From CAZXWK01 sp964644675 (GTDB taxonomy: Bacteria; Actinomycetota; Coriobacteriia; Anaerosomatales; JAAXUF01): DNA of 43,573 nucleotides. The notes under the pieces are model-generated. The model did not search any database. It had not been told where the DNA came from and worked only from the letters and a program-made list of their open reading frames with translations. Shown piece after piece: positions 32,580 to 41,243 of this stretch. Both the position numbers and the translations under genes were made by a program. The DNA is taken from NCBI GenBank assembly GCA_964644675.1, contig CAZXWK010000016.1, positions 1-43,573 on the forward strand. Direction: 5' to 3'. Each line of letters starts with the position of its first letter. Position 1 is the stretch's first letter.

Positions 32580-35500
32580 CGGCCGCCTCCGCTTCGTTGC
32601 GCGCCCGGTCGAGCTTCTGGCTCACGACCTTGGAGACGCCGTCCGCCTGCATCGAGACGCCGTAGAGGACGTCGGCCATCTCCATGGTGCGGCGCTGGTG
32701 GGTGACGATGATGAACTGCGTCTGGCCGCGCATCGAGTCCGTGAAGGCGACGAAGCGGCGCAGGTTGGTGTCGTCGAGGGCAGCTTCGACCTCGTCGAGG
32801 ATGTAGAACGGGCACGGCCGCGTCCGGTAGACCGCGAAGAGCAGGGCGAGCGCGGTCAGGGACTTCTCGCCGCCGGACATGAGCGTCATCTTCGAGAGCT
32901 TCTTGCCGCGCGGTTGTGCGATGACCTCGACACCCGTCACGTCCGGGTCGTCGGGCTCGGTCAGCTGGAGCTGGGCCGTGCCGCCCGGGAACAGCACCGT
33001 GAAGATCTGCTGGAACTGCCGGTCGACCTGCTCGAAGGTCTCGAGGAAGCGGTCTCGCATCTTGCGGTCGATGGCCGCGACGACCTTCTGGAGCGACTTG
33101 CGGCTCGAATCGAGGTCCTCGATCTGCGAGGTCATGAACTCGCGGCGGCTGCGCAGCGCCTCGAACTCCTCCATGGCGATGGGGTTGACCGGGCCGAGGT
33201 TGCTGATGCGCTTGCGGAGCGTATGGGCACGGTCCTCGGTCGCCTGGCGGTCGGAGAGCTGCTCGGCAGAGAGCGCGGTCTCGATGGGGACGCCGAGCTC
33301 CTCCACGATGCGGCGGACCGCCTGGTTCACCTGGACCTCGAGCTGGCCCTTCTCGACGCGGAGGTCGGTGGCTGCGGCGGTCTTCTCGTCGATCTCGGCC
33401 TGGACCTCGCGCACGGCGTCCTGGGCGGCGTGGATGGTCTCGCGCAACGACTCGGAGTCCGCCTGCTCGAAGCGGGCGCGGTCCTTGAGCTTGCCCGCCC
33501 AATGCTCGGCGCGCTCCTGCAGCACGATGTAGAGGTCGTGTACGGGCTGGATGCGCTGGCGCAGGAGCTCGAGCGCCTGCTCGGTCTCCTTCGAGGCCCG
33601 CACCGTGTCCTCGAGCTCGCGGAGCTCGGAGGTGATCGTGGTGACCTGGCGCTTGAGGTGGACCTCGCGCTCCGAGACGGTCGCGATCTCGACCTGACAG
33701 GTCGAGAGCCGCTCCGAGACCGCCGACTCCTCGCGGAACCGGGTGTCTCGGGCCTCTCGGCTGACCGCGGACTCCTCCTCGAGCCGCTCGAGGTCGGCGG
33801 TGTGCTTCTCGATGCGCGATCCGAGGTCGGCCAGCGTGGGCCGGTCCTTGGCGGTGCGCTCGCGGATGTCGGAGATACGGACCTCGACGCCCTCGGTCTC
33901 GGTGTCGAGCCCGCGGAGCTGCTGCTCGAGCCGGCCGACCTCCTCGAGCATCGAGTCGTGCTCTCCGGTGAGCGCGGCGACCTTCTGCGAGAGCTCGAGC
34001 GCGTCCTGCTGGGCGGCGGCGAGCGCCTCCTCGGCGTCGAGGGTCTCGGACTCCGCCTGGCCCACCGACGCCGAGAGGGCGCCGATGTCGTCCTTGAGTT
34101 CGGCGAGGCGGCGCTTGCGGGCCAGCACGCCTTCGGTGTCGGCGACCTGGGTGCCGAGCGTGAGCTTGCCGCTCGGCCAGACCACGGCACCCTCGGCGGT
34201 CGCGAAGCGCGCACCCGTCGAGTCTGCGGCGCTCGCGTCGAGCGCGGCTTCGATGCTGTCCACGACGTACACGTCGCCGAGCAGGGCGTCGACCGCCGAG
34301 CGGACCGAGTCTTCACAGGTAAGGTCGTCGAGCAACCGCTTGCCGGTCTTGGGCGTGCCCGTGACCGAACTCCGCGACCCCTTGAGGGGCACGAGCGCGA
34401 TCTCTCCCTCGGCGTGGTCCACGAGCTGGCGCGCGATAGACGCCGCCGCCTTCGCGTCCTCGACGAGGAGCCCGAACAGGTCGGCACCCAGGAGGCGCTC
34501 CACGAGCACCTCGTAGTGCTGGGGCGCGTGGATCGCCTCGGCGACCGGGCCGATCATGCCCGGCAGCGAGCGCTCCTGAGCGAGCGCCCACGCGAGCGCG
34601 GGCGACGCGCTCTCGAACGCGCGGTCGACCTCCTCGAGACCTCGGGCCTCGGCGCGCGCATCGGTCAGGCGGTCGCGGAGCCCCTCGAGGTTCTTGCGGC
34701 GCGAATCGAGGACGCGGACGCGCTTGTCGACGTCGGAGTCGGCCGCGGCGATCTCGCGGCGTACGCGGCCCAGCTGCCCCTCGAGGGCTTCGAGCCGAGA
34801 GCGTCGGGCCGAGAGCGTGGACTGCGCGGCCTGGCGCTGCTCGCGGATCTGCTCGGCACGCTGCTCGAGCAGCTCCTCTTCGAGCTTGAACGCCGAGAGC
34901 GCCTGCTCGGCCTTGGCGGCCTCGGCGCGGTCGTCCTCGAGTAGCTTGCGGGTGCGGCGGATCTCGGCGTTGATGCGGCCGAGCTCCTCGTCCGCGGCCA
35001 TGCGGGCCTTGCGGACTCCCTCGGCCTCGCGGCGCAGCTCGTTCAGCTGTCCGTAAAGCGCCTTGAGGCGCGCGTCAGTCTCGGTGCGCTCCGAGGAGAG
35101 GCGTTCGAGCTCGGCGCCGCGAGTGGCGCTGCGGGTCTCGGACTGGTGGAGCTTCTGGCGCAGCTCGGAGAGCTTGCCGATGAGGTTCTTGCCCTTCTCC
35201 TCGAGCAGGAGCAGACCCGCGTCGAGCCGCTCGAGGATGGACTGCATCCGGCGGCGCTGCTCGGAGAGGTCGCCGACGAACAGCCCCTTCTCCTCGAGGA
35301 GGGACTGGAACTTGGCGAGGTCGCGCTCCTTCTCGGCGAGGCGGTAGCGCGACAGCTCGATGTCGGCGTCCGCTTCCTTCTCGAGCTTCGCGAGCTCGTC
35401 CCACGTCCCCTGCAGCCGACGGAGGTCGTCGACGGCGAGAACCAGGTCGATGTCGCGCAGTTCGGTCACGAGGCCCGCGTGCTGCTGGGCCTTGTTGGCC

Positions 35501-36123
35501 TGGCGCTCGAGCGGGCGGAGCTGCCGGTCGATCTCGCTGCTGATGTCGCGGGCGCGCTCGAGGTGCGCGTCCATCGTGGAGAGCTTGCGCAGCGCGCGCT
35601 CCTTGCGCTTCTTGTGCTTGAGGACTCCGGCGGCCTCTTCGATGAGACTGCGGCGGTCCTCGGGACGCGAGTTCAGGACCTCGTCGAGACGGCCCTGGCT
35701 GATGATCGAATGGGTATCGCGACCGAGCCCGGAGTCGTGCAGCAGGTCCTGGACGTCCATGAGCCGGGCCGGCGAGTGGTTGATGAGGTACTCGCTCTCG
35801 CCGTTGCGATACATCCGGCGCGTGATCGTGACCTCGGTGAACTCAAGAGGCAGCGTGCCATCCGTGTTGTCGAGGACCAGGTCGACTTCCGCGACACCCA
35901 CGGCCTGACGCGCCGAGGATCCCGCGAAGATGACGTCTTCCATCGCCTGGCCGCGCAGGGTCTTGGCCGACTGCTCGCCCAGGACCCACAGCACTGCGTC
36001 CGAGATGTTCGACTTGCCCGAGCCGTTGGGGCCCACGATGACCGTGACGCCCGGCTCAAGGTGCATCGCGGCCTTGTCGGCGAACGACTTGAACCCCTTG
36101 AATGTGAGCGATTTGAGGTGCAC
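32560..36123 (-). CDS. smc: Chromosome segregation protein SMC
   Basis: SMC is the condensin ATPase that organises the chromosome with ScpA and ScpB. The 1187-residue length is exactly typical. Walker A is GPNGSGKS at 31-38, long heptad-rich coiled coils flank a hinge around 510-660 (from LPGMIGPVAEAIHAPQHYE onward), and the C-terminal head carries the signature LMSGGEKSLTALALLFA and Walker B FYILDEVEAALDDTN. The GTG at 36123 gives the canonical MHLKSLTFKGFKSF and has GGGGG close upstream; the frame further upstream is rnc read out of frame. It follows rnc by 100 bases. Confidence 0.97.
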   Translation of the reverse strand: MHLKSLTFKGFKSFADKAAMHLEPGVTVIVGPNGSGKSNISDAVLWVLGEQSAKTLRGQAMEDVIFAGSSARQAVGVAEVDLVLDNTDGTLPLEFTEVTITRRMYRNGESEYLINHSPARLMDVQDLLHDSGLGRDTHSIISQGRLDEVLNSRPEDRRSLIEEAAGVLKHKKRKERALRKLSTMDAHLERARDISSEIDRQLRPLERQANKAQQHAGLVTELRDIDLVLAVDDLRRLQGTWDELAKLEKEADADIELSRYRLAEKERDLAKFQSLLEEKGLFVGDLSEQRRRMQSILERLDAGLLLLEEKGKNLIGKLSELRQKLHQSETRSATRGAELERLSSERTETDARLKALYGQLNELRREAEGVRKARMAADEELGRINAEIRRTRKLLEDDRAEAAKAEQALSAFKLEEELLEQRAEQIREQRQAAQSTLSARRSRLEALEGQLGRVRREIAAADSDVDKRVRVLDSRRKNLEGLRDRLTDARAEARGLEEVDRAFESASPALAWALAQERSLPGMIGPVAEAIHAPQHYEVLVERLLGADLFGLLVEDAKAAASIARQLVDHAEGEIALVPLKGSRSSVTGTPKTGKRLLDDLTCEDSVRSAVDALLGDVYVVDSIEAALDASAADSTGARFATAEGAVVWPSGKLTLGTQVADTEGVLARKRRLAELKDDIGALSASVGQAESETLDAEEALAAAQQDALELSQKVAALTGEHDSMLEEVGRLEQQLRGLDTETEGVEVRISDIRERTAKDRPTLADLGSRIEKHTADLERLEEESAVSREARDTRFREESAVSERLSTCQVEIATVSEREVHLKRQVTTITSELRELEDTVRASKETEQALELLRQRIQPVHDLYIVLQERAEHWAGKLKDRARFEQADSESLRETIHAAQDAVREVQAEIDEKTAAATDLRVEKGQLEVQVNQAVRRIVEELGVPIETALSAEQLSDRQATEDRAHTLRKRISNLGPVNPIAMEEFEALRSRREFMTSQIEDLDSSRKSLQKVVAAIDRKMRDRFLETFEQVDRQFQQIFTVLFPGGTAQLQLTEPDDPDVTGVEVIAQPRGKKLSKMTLMSGGEKSLTALALLFAVYRTRPCPFYILDEVEAALDDTNLRRFVAFTDSMRGQTQFIIVTHQRRTMEMADVLYGVSMQADGVSKVVSQKLDRARNEAEAADEHAVV

Positions 36124-36181
36124 GGTCCCCCAGATTCGGCACGCGGACGGATGCTGCCCGCGGTCGCGGAAAGCGTGTGAC

Positions 36182-36190
36182 AGTGTAGCA
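36182..36190 (-). promoter_or_regulatory. Possible extended -10 promoter before smc
   Basis: TGCTACACT on the minus strand is an extended -10 (TG, one base, TACACT), about 60 bases before the smc GTG. No convincing -35 stands at the right distance. It lies in the only gap between rnc and smc. Confidence 0.4.
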
Positions 36191-36223
36191 TAGGGCGCCG
36201 GCGAGACAGGCCCGGCAAGGGCG

Positions 36224-36973
36224 CTATTTCCGCCGCTGGGCGCGGCGTTTGGCGGCCCGCTCGTAGCGCGCGAGCGCGGCCGTGGCAGCGGCGGCCTCGG
36301 CCTCCTTCTTGGAGCGGCCGCTCCCCTCTCCCGCCACCGAGCCACCGATCTCGACCGCGACCGAGAAGGTGCGGTCGTGGGGTGGTCCCTCGTGGCCGAG
36401 CAGGCGGTAGACGGGCGCGATCCCGTCCGCCTGCGTGAGCTCCTGCAGACGCGACTTGGGGCTCTCCGGCACCTCGGCTGAGCGTTCGTCGATGCGCGGG
36501 CCGAGCGTCTTGAGGACCCACGCACGCGTGACGTCCAGGCCGGCGTCGAGGTAGAGCGCCGCGACGAGCGACTCGTAGACGTTCTCGAGGGCGCGCGTCA
36601 GGCCGCGGCCGCCGGTCCCGCGCTCGCTCTCGCCGACGATGATCGCATCCGTGAGCCCGAGCTCGGCCGAGACGGCCGCGAGCACGGCGCCGTTGACGAC
36701 CGAGACCTTCAGGCGCGTCATGCCGCCCTCGTCCATGTCCGGGTAGCGGCGGAAGACCTCCTCGGCGACGAGGAAGCCCAGGACCGAGTCGCCGAGGAAC
36801 TCGAGGCGCTCGTAGTAGACGCTCTCGTCACGCGCCTCGACGGCCGAGGGGTGCGTGAGCGCGCGAGTGAGGAGCGCGCGGTCGGCGAAGCGATGACCGA
36901 CGGCCTTCTCGGCGATGCGCACACTCGCCGAGTGGTCGGCGCCGGACGTGGGCTTCTTGCGGGAAGGCGCCAC
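36224..36973 (-). CDS. rnc: Ribonuclease III
   Basis: RNase III cuts double-stranded RNA and processes rRNA precursors. The 249-residue product has the signature ERLEFLGDSVLGF (55-67) with catalytic acidic residues, NVYESLVAALYLDAG with the second acidic site, and a C-terminal dsRBD beginning at PKSRLQEL and ending EAEAAAATAALARYE. The start is a GTG at 36973, seven bases after fabF, with only a weak AGGT site. The fab-rnc-smc-ftsY order is common in Gram-positive bacteria. Confidence 0.95.
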   Translation of the reverse strand: MAPSRKKPTSGADHSASVRIAEKAVGHRFADRALLTRALTHPSAVEARDESVYYERLEFLGDSVLGFLVAEEVFRRYPDMDEGGMTRLKVSVVNGAVLAAVSAELGLTDAIIVGESERGTGGRGLTRALENVYESLVAALYLDAGLDVTRAWVLKTLGPRIDERSAEVPESPKSRLQELTQADGIAPVYRLLGHEGPPHDRTFSVAVEIGGSVAGEGSGRSKKEAEAAAATAALARYERAAKRRAQRRK

Positions 36974-36980
36974 AGGCGAC

Positions 36981-38210
36981 CTACGGCCGGCCGAGGATCA
37001 GCGTCGCGTTGTGTCCGCCGAAGCCGAACGAGTTGCTCATCGTGACCTTGAGGTCGGTCGCGCGCGCCGTGAGCGGGACGTAATCGAGGTCGCACGCCGG
37101 ATCGGGGTCCGTGAGGTTGATCGTGGGCGGTATGAGCGAGTTCTCCATGGCGAGCACGCAGACAGCGGCCTCGGCCGCACCCGCGCCGCCGAGCATGTGG
37201 CCCATCATCGACTTGGTCGAGCTGACCGGCGGCACGTCGGCGCCGAAGACGGCCTTGATCGCATTGGTCTCGGCGATGTCGCCCGCGTCGGTCGAGGTTC
37301 CGTGGGCGTTGATGTAGTCCACGTCGGAGACCGCGATGCCGGCCTGCGCGAGCGCCTGCTCCATCGCGCGGATCGCGCCGTTGCCGTCGGGCGCCGGCGA
37401 GGTGATGTGGTACGCGTCGGCGGTCGCTCCGTAGCCGAGCACCTCGGCGCGGATGTTCGCGCCGCGCGCGACGGCGTGGTCCCAGTCCTCGAGCACGAGC
37501 AGCCCGCCGCCCTCGGCGATCACGAAGCCGTCGCGGCCCGAGTCCCACGGGCGCGAGGCGGCCTGCGGGTCGTCGTTGCGCGTCGAGAGGGCGCGAGCCG
37601 CCGCGAAGCCGGCCACGCCGAGCGGCGTGACGCCCGCGTCGAAGCCGCCGGCCACCACGACGTCCGCGTCCCCGCGGCGGATGACCTCAGCGGCCTCGCC
37701 GATCGCGTGGGAGCCGGTCGCACACGCCGAGACGGGCGCGTAGTTGATGCCCTTGAGGCCGTAGCGGATCGAGATGTGCCCCGCCGCGAGGTCGACGATC
37801 ATCATCGGCACGAGGAACGGGCTGATGCGGCTCGGGCCGCGCTCGAGGAGGACCGCGTTCTGCTCCTCCATGAAGCCGAGACCACCGATGCCGGAACCCA
37901 CGATGCAGCCCGCGCGCACGGCGAGCTCTTCGTCGATCTCCGTGAGGCCCGCGTCGCGCATCGCCTCGTCCGCGGCGACCATCGCGAACTGCTGAAACCG
38001 CGACATGCGCCGCGCTTCCTTCTTGTCGATCACGGCGCTCGGGTCGAAGTCGTTCACGTAGCCCGAGAACCGCGTGGTGTACTCGGCGGCATCGAAATGC
38101 GTGATCGGCGTGATGCCGCTCCGGCCATTGGAGAGCGAGTCCCACATGGCGTCGGCACCGACGCCCGTGCACGTGACGACGCCGATTCCTGTGACGGCGA
38201 TCCTCTTCAT
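36981..38210 (-). CDS. fabF: 3-oxoacyl-ACP synthase II (KAS II)
   Basis: FabF condenses malonyl-ACP with acyl-ACP in fatty-acid elongation. The 409-residue product has a complete active site: C163 in VSACATGSHAI, H303 in NAHGTSTDAGD, and K333/H338 in STKSMMGHMLGGAGA. It ends with the conserved SNSFGFGGHNATLI. The ATG at 38210 follows the stop of the upstream flavoprotein gene directly (TAGATG), with GAGGG about ten bases upstream. It is the last fab gene of the cluster, before rnc. Confidence 0.97.
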   Translation of the reverse strand: MKRIAVTGIGVVTCTGVGADAMWDSLSNGRSGITPITHFDAAEYTTRFSGYVNDFDPSAVIDKKEARRMSRFQQFAMVAADEAMRDAGLTEIDEELAVRAGCIVGSGIGGLGFMEEQNAVLLERGPSRISPFLVPMMIVDLAAGHISIRYGLKGINYAPVSACATGSHAIGEAAEVIRRGDADVVVAGGFDAGVTPLGVAGFAAARALSTRNDDPQAASRPWDSGRDGFVIAEGGGLLVLEDWDHAVARGANIRAEVLGYGATADAYHITSPAPDGNGAIRAMEQALAQAGIAVSDVDYINAHGTSTDAGDIAETNAIKAVFGADVPPVSSTKSMMGHMLGGAGAAEAAVCVLAMENSLIPPTINLTDPDPACDLDYVPLTARATDLKVTMSNSFGFGGHNATLILGRP

Positions 38211-39164
38211 CTAGCGATCGCCCTCCTCGGCGTCGGCATACTCGCGAACGAGTCGGTCCATGAGCTGCGCGACGGTCGGCACGTCGTGGATGTTGGCCGC
38301 CGAGGACCCGGCGAAGACCAGGCCCTGCTCGACGTCGCCACCCTGTGACATCTCCAGTTCGCGCATGATGCAGTACTCCTTGTGGCACTCCTTGAGGCAC
38401 GAGAGGCACCGCTCGATCGGTGGGTAGTCACCGCGCTGCGTGCGCTCCCAGAAGGGGTTCTTCAGCGCGCGGCCCGGCAAGCCGACCGGGCTCTTGACGA
38501 GCACCACGTCTTCCGGCCTCGCGTCGACGTACATCTGCTTGAAGGCGTCGGGCGCCGACGACTCGACGGTGGCCGCGAAGCGGCTGCCCATCTGCACGCC
38601 GGCCGCGCCGGCGTCGAGCGCGCGCTTGATGCCGGCCCCGTCCACGATACCGCCCGCGCCGATGACGGGGATGTCGACCGCCTCGACGATCTCGGGCAGC
38701 AGGTCGAGCATGAGCCGGTCGGTTCCCAGATGGCCGCCCGCCTCGACGCCCTCGACGACCACCGCGGAGGCCCCGAACCTCTCGGCGAGCTTGGCGACGC
38801 GAACCGAGCCGACGATCGGGACGACCGGAACGTCGAACTCGCGACCCCACGCGAACACGTCGCGGGAGAAGCCCGCGCCGGCGATGATGAGGTCCGCACC
38901 CTCGGCCATGGCCGCGCGCACGAGGTCTTGGAACTTGCGAACGGCGACCATGACGTTGACGCCGATCACACCGGTCGTAGCCTCGCGCGCCTTTCGGATC
39001 TCGTCGCGGAGCTCTTCGACCGACAGGCCGCTCCCAGCGATGACGCCGACGCCTCCGCACTGCGCGACGGCCGTCGCGAGCGGCGAGAGCGAGATGCGCA
39101 CGGCCATGCCGCCCTGCACGATGGGCAGGCGGGCTGTGCGGTTACCTATCGTGAGCGAGGGCAT
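38211..39164 (-). CDS. FabK/nitronate monooxygenase-like FMN protein with a four-cysteine cluster
   Basis: The 317-residue product is an FMN-binding TIM barrel of the NMO/FabK family: LPIVQGGMAVRIS at the N terminus, GVIGVNVMV, VVVEGVEAGGHLG and PVIGAGGIVDGAGIKRALDAGA (given in part) with QMGSRF. It differs from the canonical FabK further upstream in carrying C253-x2-C256-x3-C260-x4-C265 near the C terminus, which could bind a metal or iron-sulphur cluster; this is inference. Its substrate is unknown, and an enoyl-ACP reductase or nitronate oxidase role are both possible. I chose ATG 39164, which matches homologues; GTGs at 39170 and 39209 are alternatives and none has a clear ribosome-binding site. 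It lies between acpP and fabF. Confidence 0.85.
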   Translation of the reverse strand: MPSLTIGNRTARLPIVQGGMAVRISLSPLATAVAQCGGVGVIAGSGLSVEELRDEIRKAREATTGVIGVNVMVAVRKFQDLVRAAMAEGADLIIAGAGFSRDVFAWGREFDVPVVPIVGSVRVAKLAERFGASAVVVEGVEAGGHLGTDRLMLDLLPEIVEAVDIPVIGAGGIVDGAGIKRALDAGAAGVQMGSRFAATVESSAPDAFKQMYVDARPEDVVLVKSPVGLPGRALKNPFWERTQRGDYPPIERCLSCLKECHKEYCIMRELEMSQGGDVEQGLVFAGSSAANIHDVPTVAQLMDRLVREYADAEEGDR

Positions 39165-39216
39165 TTCCACGGGGGCTCGGCCCTTTCGGTCGGGATCGGG
39201 AGAGGACACGCGTACA

Positions 39217-39248
39217 CGCCCGGCGACGGGTGTTACCGCCGCCGGGCG
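39217..39248 (-). terminator. Hairpin between acpP and the FabK-like gene
   Basis: CGCCCGGCG and CGCCGGGCG pair over nine bases around a 14-base loop, about 20 bases after the acpP stop. No T tract follows. It could end part of the transcripts after acpP or protect the acpP message, since acyl carrier protein is needed in excess. Confidence 0.5.
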
Positions 39249-39266
39249 GAGCGTTTCTCGGTGGTA

Positions 39267-39506
39267 CTAGGCGTTGGCCTCGATGAACGAGACGGCGTCG
39301 CCGACGGTCTTGATGCCCTCGGCTTGCTCGTCGGGGATCGAGACGCCGAACTCCTCCTCGAGCGCCATGACCAGCTCGACGATGTCGAGCGAGTCGGCAC
39401 CCAGGTCGTCGACGAACGATGCGTCCTCGTTGACGTCACCCTCCTCGACGTTGAGCTGGTCGACGATGACGACCTTCACCTTGTCGAAGATCTCCTCGCG
39501 CTCCAT
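39267..39506 (-). CDS. acpP: Acyl carrier protein
   Basis: ACP carries growing acyl chains on a phosphopantetheine arm. The 79-residue acidic product has the attachment serine S39 in DDLGADSLDIVELVM and a normal four-helix length. The ATG at 39506 is chosen for GGGAGG eight bases upstream; the frame is open to 39545 without support. It follows fabG by 65 bases and is followed by a hairpin. Confidence 0.97.
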   Translation of the reverse strand: MEREEIFDKVKVVIVDQLNVEEGDVNEDASFVDDLGADSLDIVELVMALEEEFGVSIPDEQAEGIKTVGDAVSFIEANA

Positions 39507-39571
39507 GCAACACACCTCCCTCCCGTGGCGTATCGCCACATACACACGGCACGGTGGCCTGATTCGGGACT

Positions 39572-40321
39572 TTAGGCGAACGTCATACCGCCGTCGATAG
39601 CCAGTGTCTGGCCGGTGACGTACGCGGCGTCTTCCGATGCAAGGAACGCGACGGCCTTCGCGACGTCGTCGACCGAGCCGAACCGGCCGAGCGCGATCTG
39701 GCCTACCGCGGCGTGGCGGATGTTCTCGGGCAGCGCGGCGGTCATGTCGGTCTCGATGAAGCCCGGCGCCACCGCGTTGACGCGCACGTTGCGCGGCGCG
39801 AGCTCCTTGGCGAGGGACTTCGTCAGCCCGATCACGCCGGCCTTGGCGGCGGCGTAGTTGGCCTGGCCGGCGTTGCCGACGAGCCCGATGACCGAGGTCA
39901 CGTTCACGATGGCGCCCGAGCGCTGCTTCATGAGGTGCCTCGCGCTCGCGCGGCTCACGTTGAAGACGCCCGTGAGGTTGGTGTCGATGACCGCAGACCA
40001 GTCCTCGTCGCTCATGCGCACCGCAAGCCCGTCGCGGGTGATCCCGGCGTTGTTCACGACGACGTCGAGCCCGCCCAGCTCCGCGATCGTGCGCTCGATG
40101 AGCGAGACGGCGTCCGCCGACCGGCTCACGTCGCCCTGCAGCGCGACGGCCCGGCCCCCGGCCGAGACGATCGCGTCGACGACGGCCTGCGCGGCCGCGG
40201 CGGAACCCGCGTAGTTCACGGCGACCGCGGCACCGTCGGCGGCGAGCCGAGCGGCGATCGCAGCGCCGATGCCGCGAGACGCGCCCGTGACCAGGGCGAC
40301 CTTTCCGGTGAGATCGGCCAT
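39572..40321 (-). CDS. fabG: 3-oxoacyl-ACP reductase FabG
   Basis: FabG reduces 3-ketoacyl-ACP with NADPH. The 249-residue short-chain dehydrogenase has the cofactor motif TGASRGIG, NNAG (90-93), and the catalytic triad S143, Y156, K160 (YAAAK). The ending GQTLAIDGGM is typical of FabG. The ATG at 40321 comes one base after the fabD stop, with GAGGAGG nine bases upstream. The fabH-fabK-fabD-fabG-acpP-fabF order matches the cluster of Firmicutes such as Clostridium and Streptococcus. Confidence 0.96.
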   Translation of the reverse strand: MADLTGKVALVTGASRGIGAAIAARLAADGAAVAVNYAGSAAAAQAVVDAIVSAGGRAVALQGDVSRSADAVSLIERTIAELGGLDVVVNNAGITRDGLAVRMSDEDWSAVIDTNLTGVFNVSRASARHLMKQRSGAIVNVTSVIGLVGNAGQANYAAAKAGVIGLTKSLAKELAPRNVRVNAVAPGFIETDMTAALPENIRHAAVGQIALGRFGSVDDVAKAVAFLASEDAAYVTGQTLAIDGGMTFA

Positions 40322-40322
40322 G

Positions 40323-41240
40323 CTAGAGGACCTCCTCGACGATCTGTTCGAGCGGCATGGACTCCACCGACACCGCGGTGACCCCCTCGACGCGCTTGGC
40401 GAGCCCCGCGAGCACGGTTCCCGGACCCGCCTCCACCAAGGTGACGGGCCCGTCTGCGGCCAGCGCCTGCATCGTCTCGGTCCAGCGGACCGGACTGGTG
40501 ATCTGGGCCTTGAGACGCTCGCGGATGAGTCGCGCGTCGGTGACGGGCTGCGGAGCCGTGTTCTGGAGGACCGGGATGCTGGCGTCCGCGAACTCCGCCT
40601 CGTCGAGCAGCGCCGCGAACGCGTCGCCGGCGCCCGCCATGAGCGGCGAGTGGAACGCGCCTGACACCGAGAGCGGGACGACGCGGCGAGCGCCGGCCGC
40701 CGTCAGCGCCTCGGTCGCGGCCACGACACCGTCCTCAGCGCCGGAGATGACGACCTGCCCGGGGGCGTTGTCGTTCGCGACCCAGACCGCATCGATCCCG
40801 TCGATCGCGGCTGAGACGGTCGCGCCCTCGAGGCCGAGCACCGCGGCCATGGCTCCCGGGACGGAAGCAGCGGCTGCGGCCATGAGCTTGCTGCGCTCGA
40901 CGACGAGCTCGAGACCGGCTTCGGGCGAGTACACGTCGGCGACCGCGAGCGCGGCGAGCTCGCCGAGCGAGTGTCCGGCGACGGCTTCCGGCTCCACGCC
41001 GCTCTGCAGCAGCGTGACGCCCCACGCCCAATCTGCGAGGTAGAGCAGCGGCTGGGCGACGCGGGTGTCGGCGAGCTCCTCGGGGGTGCCCTCCGCGGCG
41101 AGACGCCGCAGCTCGAGGCCGGAGAGCGCCTCGGCGGCGTCGAGCAGGCGGTCGAGGGCGTCGAGCTCCGGGACGCTCTCGAGCATCCCGGCACGCTGAG
41201 AGCCCTGCCCGGGGAAGACCAGTGCGCAGCGGCCGGTCAT
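40323..41240 (-). CDS. fabD: Malonyl-CoA:ACP acyltransferase FabD
   Basis: FabD moves malonyl groups from CoA to ACP. The 305-residue product begins ALVFPGQGSQRAGM, has the nucleophile S91 in GHSLGE, and the catalytic histidine in SGAFHSPLM near residue 200. The end, VEAGPGTVLAGLAKR, is also typical. The ATG at 41240 lies three bases after the fabK stop, with GAGG six bases upstream. Confidence 0.96.
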   Translation of the reverse strand: MTGRCALVFPGQGSQRAGMLESVPELDALDRLLDAAEALSGLELRRLAAEGTPEELADTRVAQPLLYLADWAWGVTLLQSGVEPEAVAGHSLGELAALAVADVYSPEAGLELVVERSKLMAAAAASVPGAMAAVLGLEGATVSAAIDGIDAVWVANDNAPGQVVISGAEDGVVAATEALTAAGARRVVPLSVSGAFHSPLMAGAGDAFAALLDEAEFADASIPVLQNTAPQPVTDARLIRERLKAQITSPVRWTETMQALAADGPVTLVEAGPGTVLAGLAKRVEGVTAVSVESMPLEQIVEEVL

Positions 41241-41243
41241 CGC

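Noticed and set aside
32551..34944. Long plus-strand open frame opposite smc
   Set aside because: It mirrors the SMC coiled coil, gives low-complexity Leu/Asp/Arg protein and has no ribosome-binding site.
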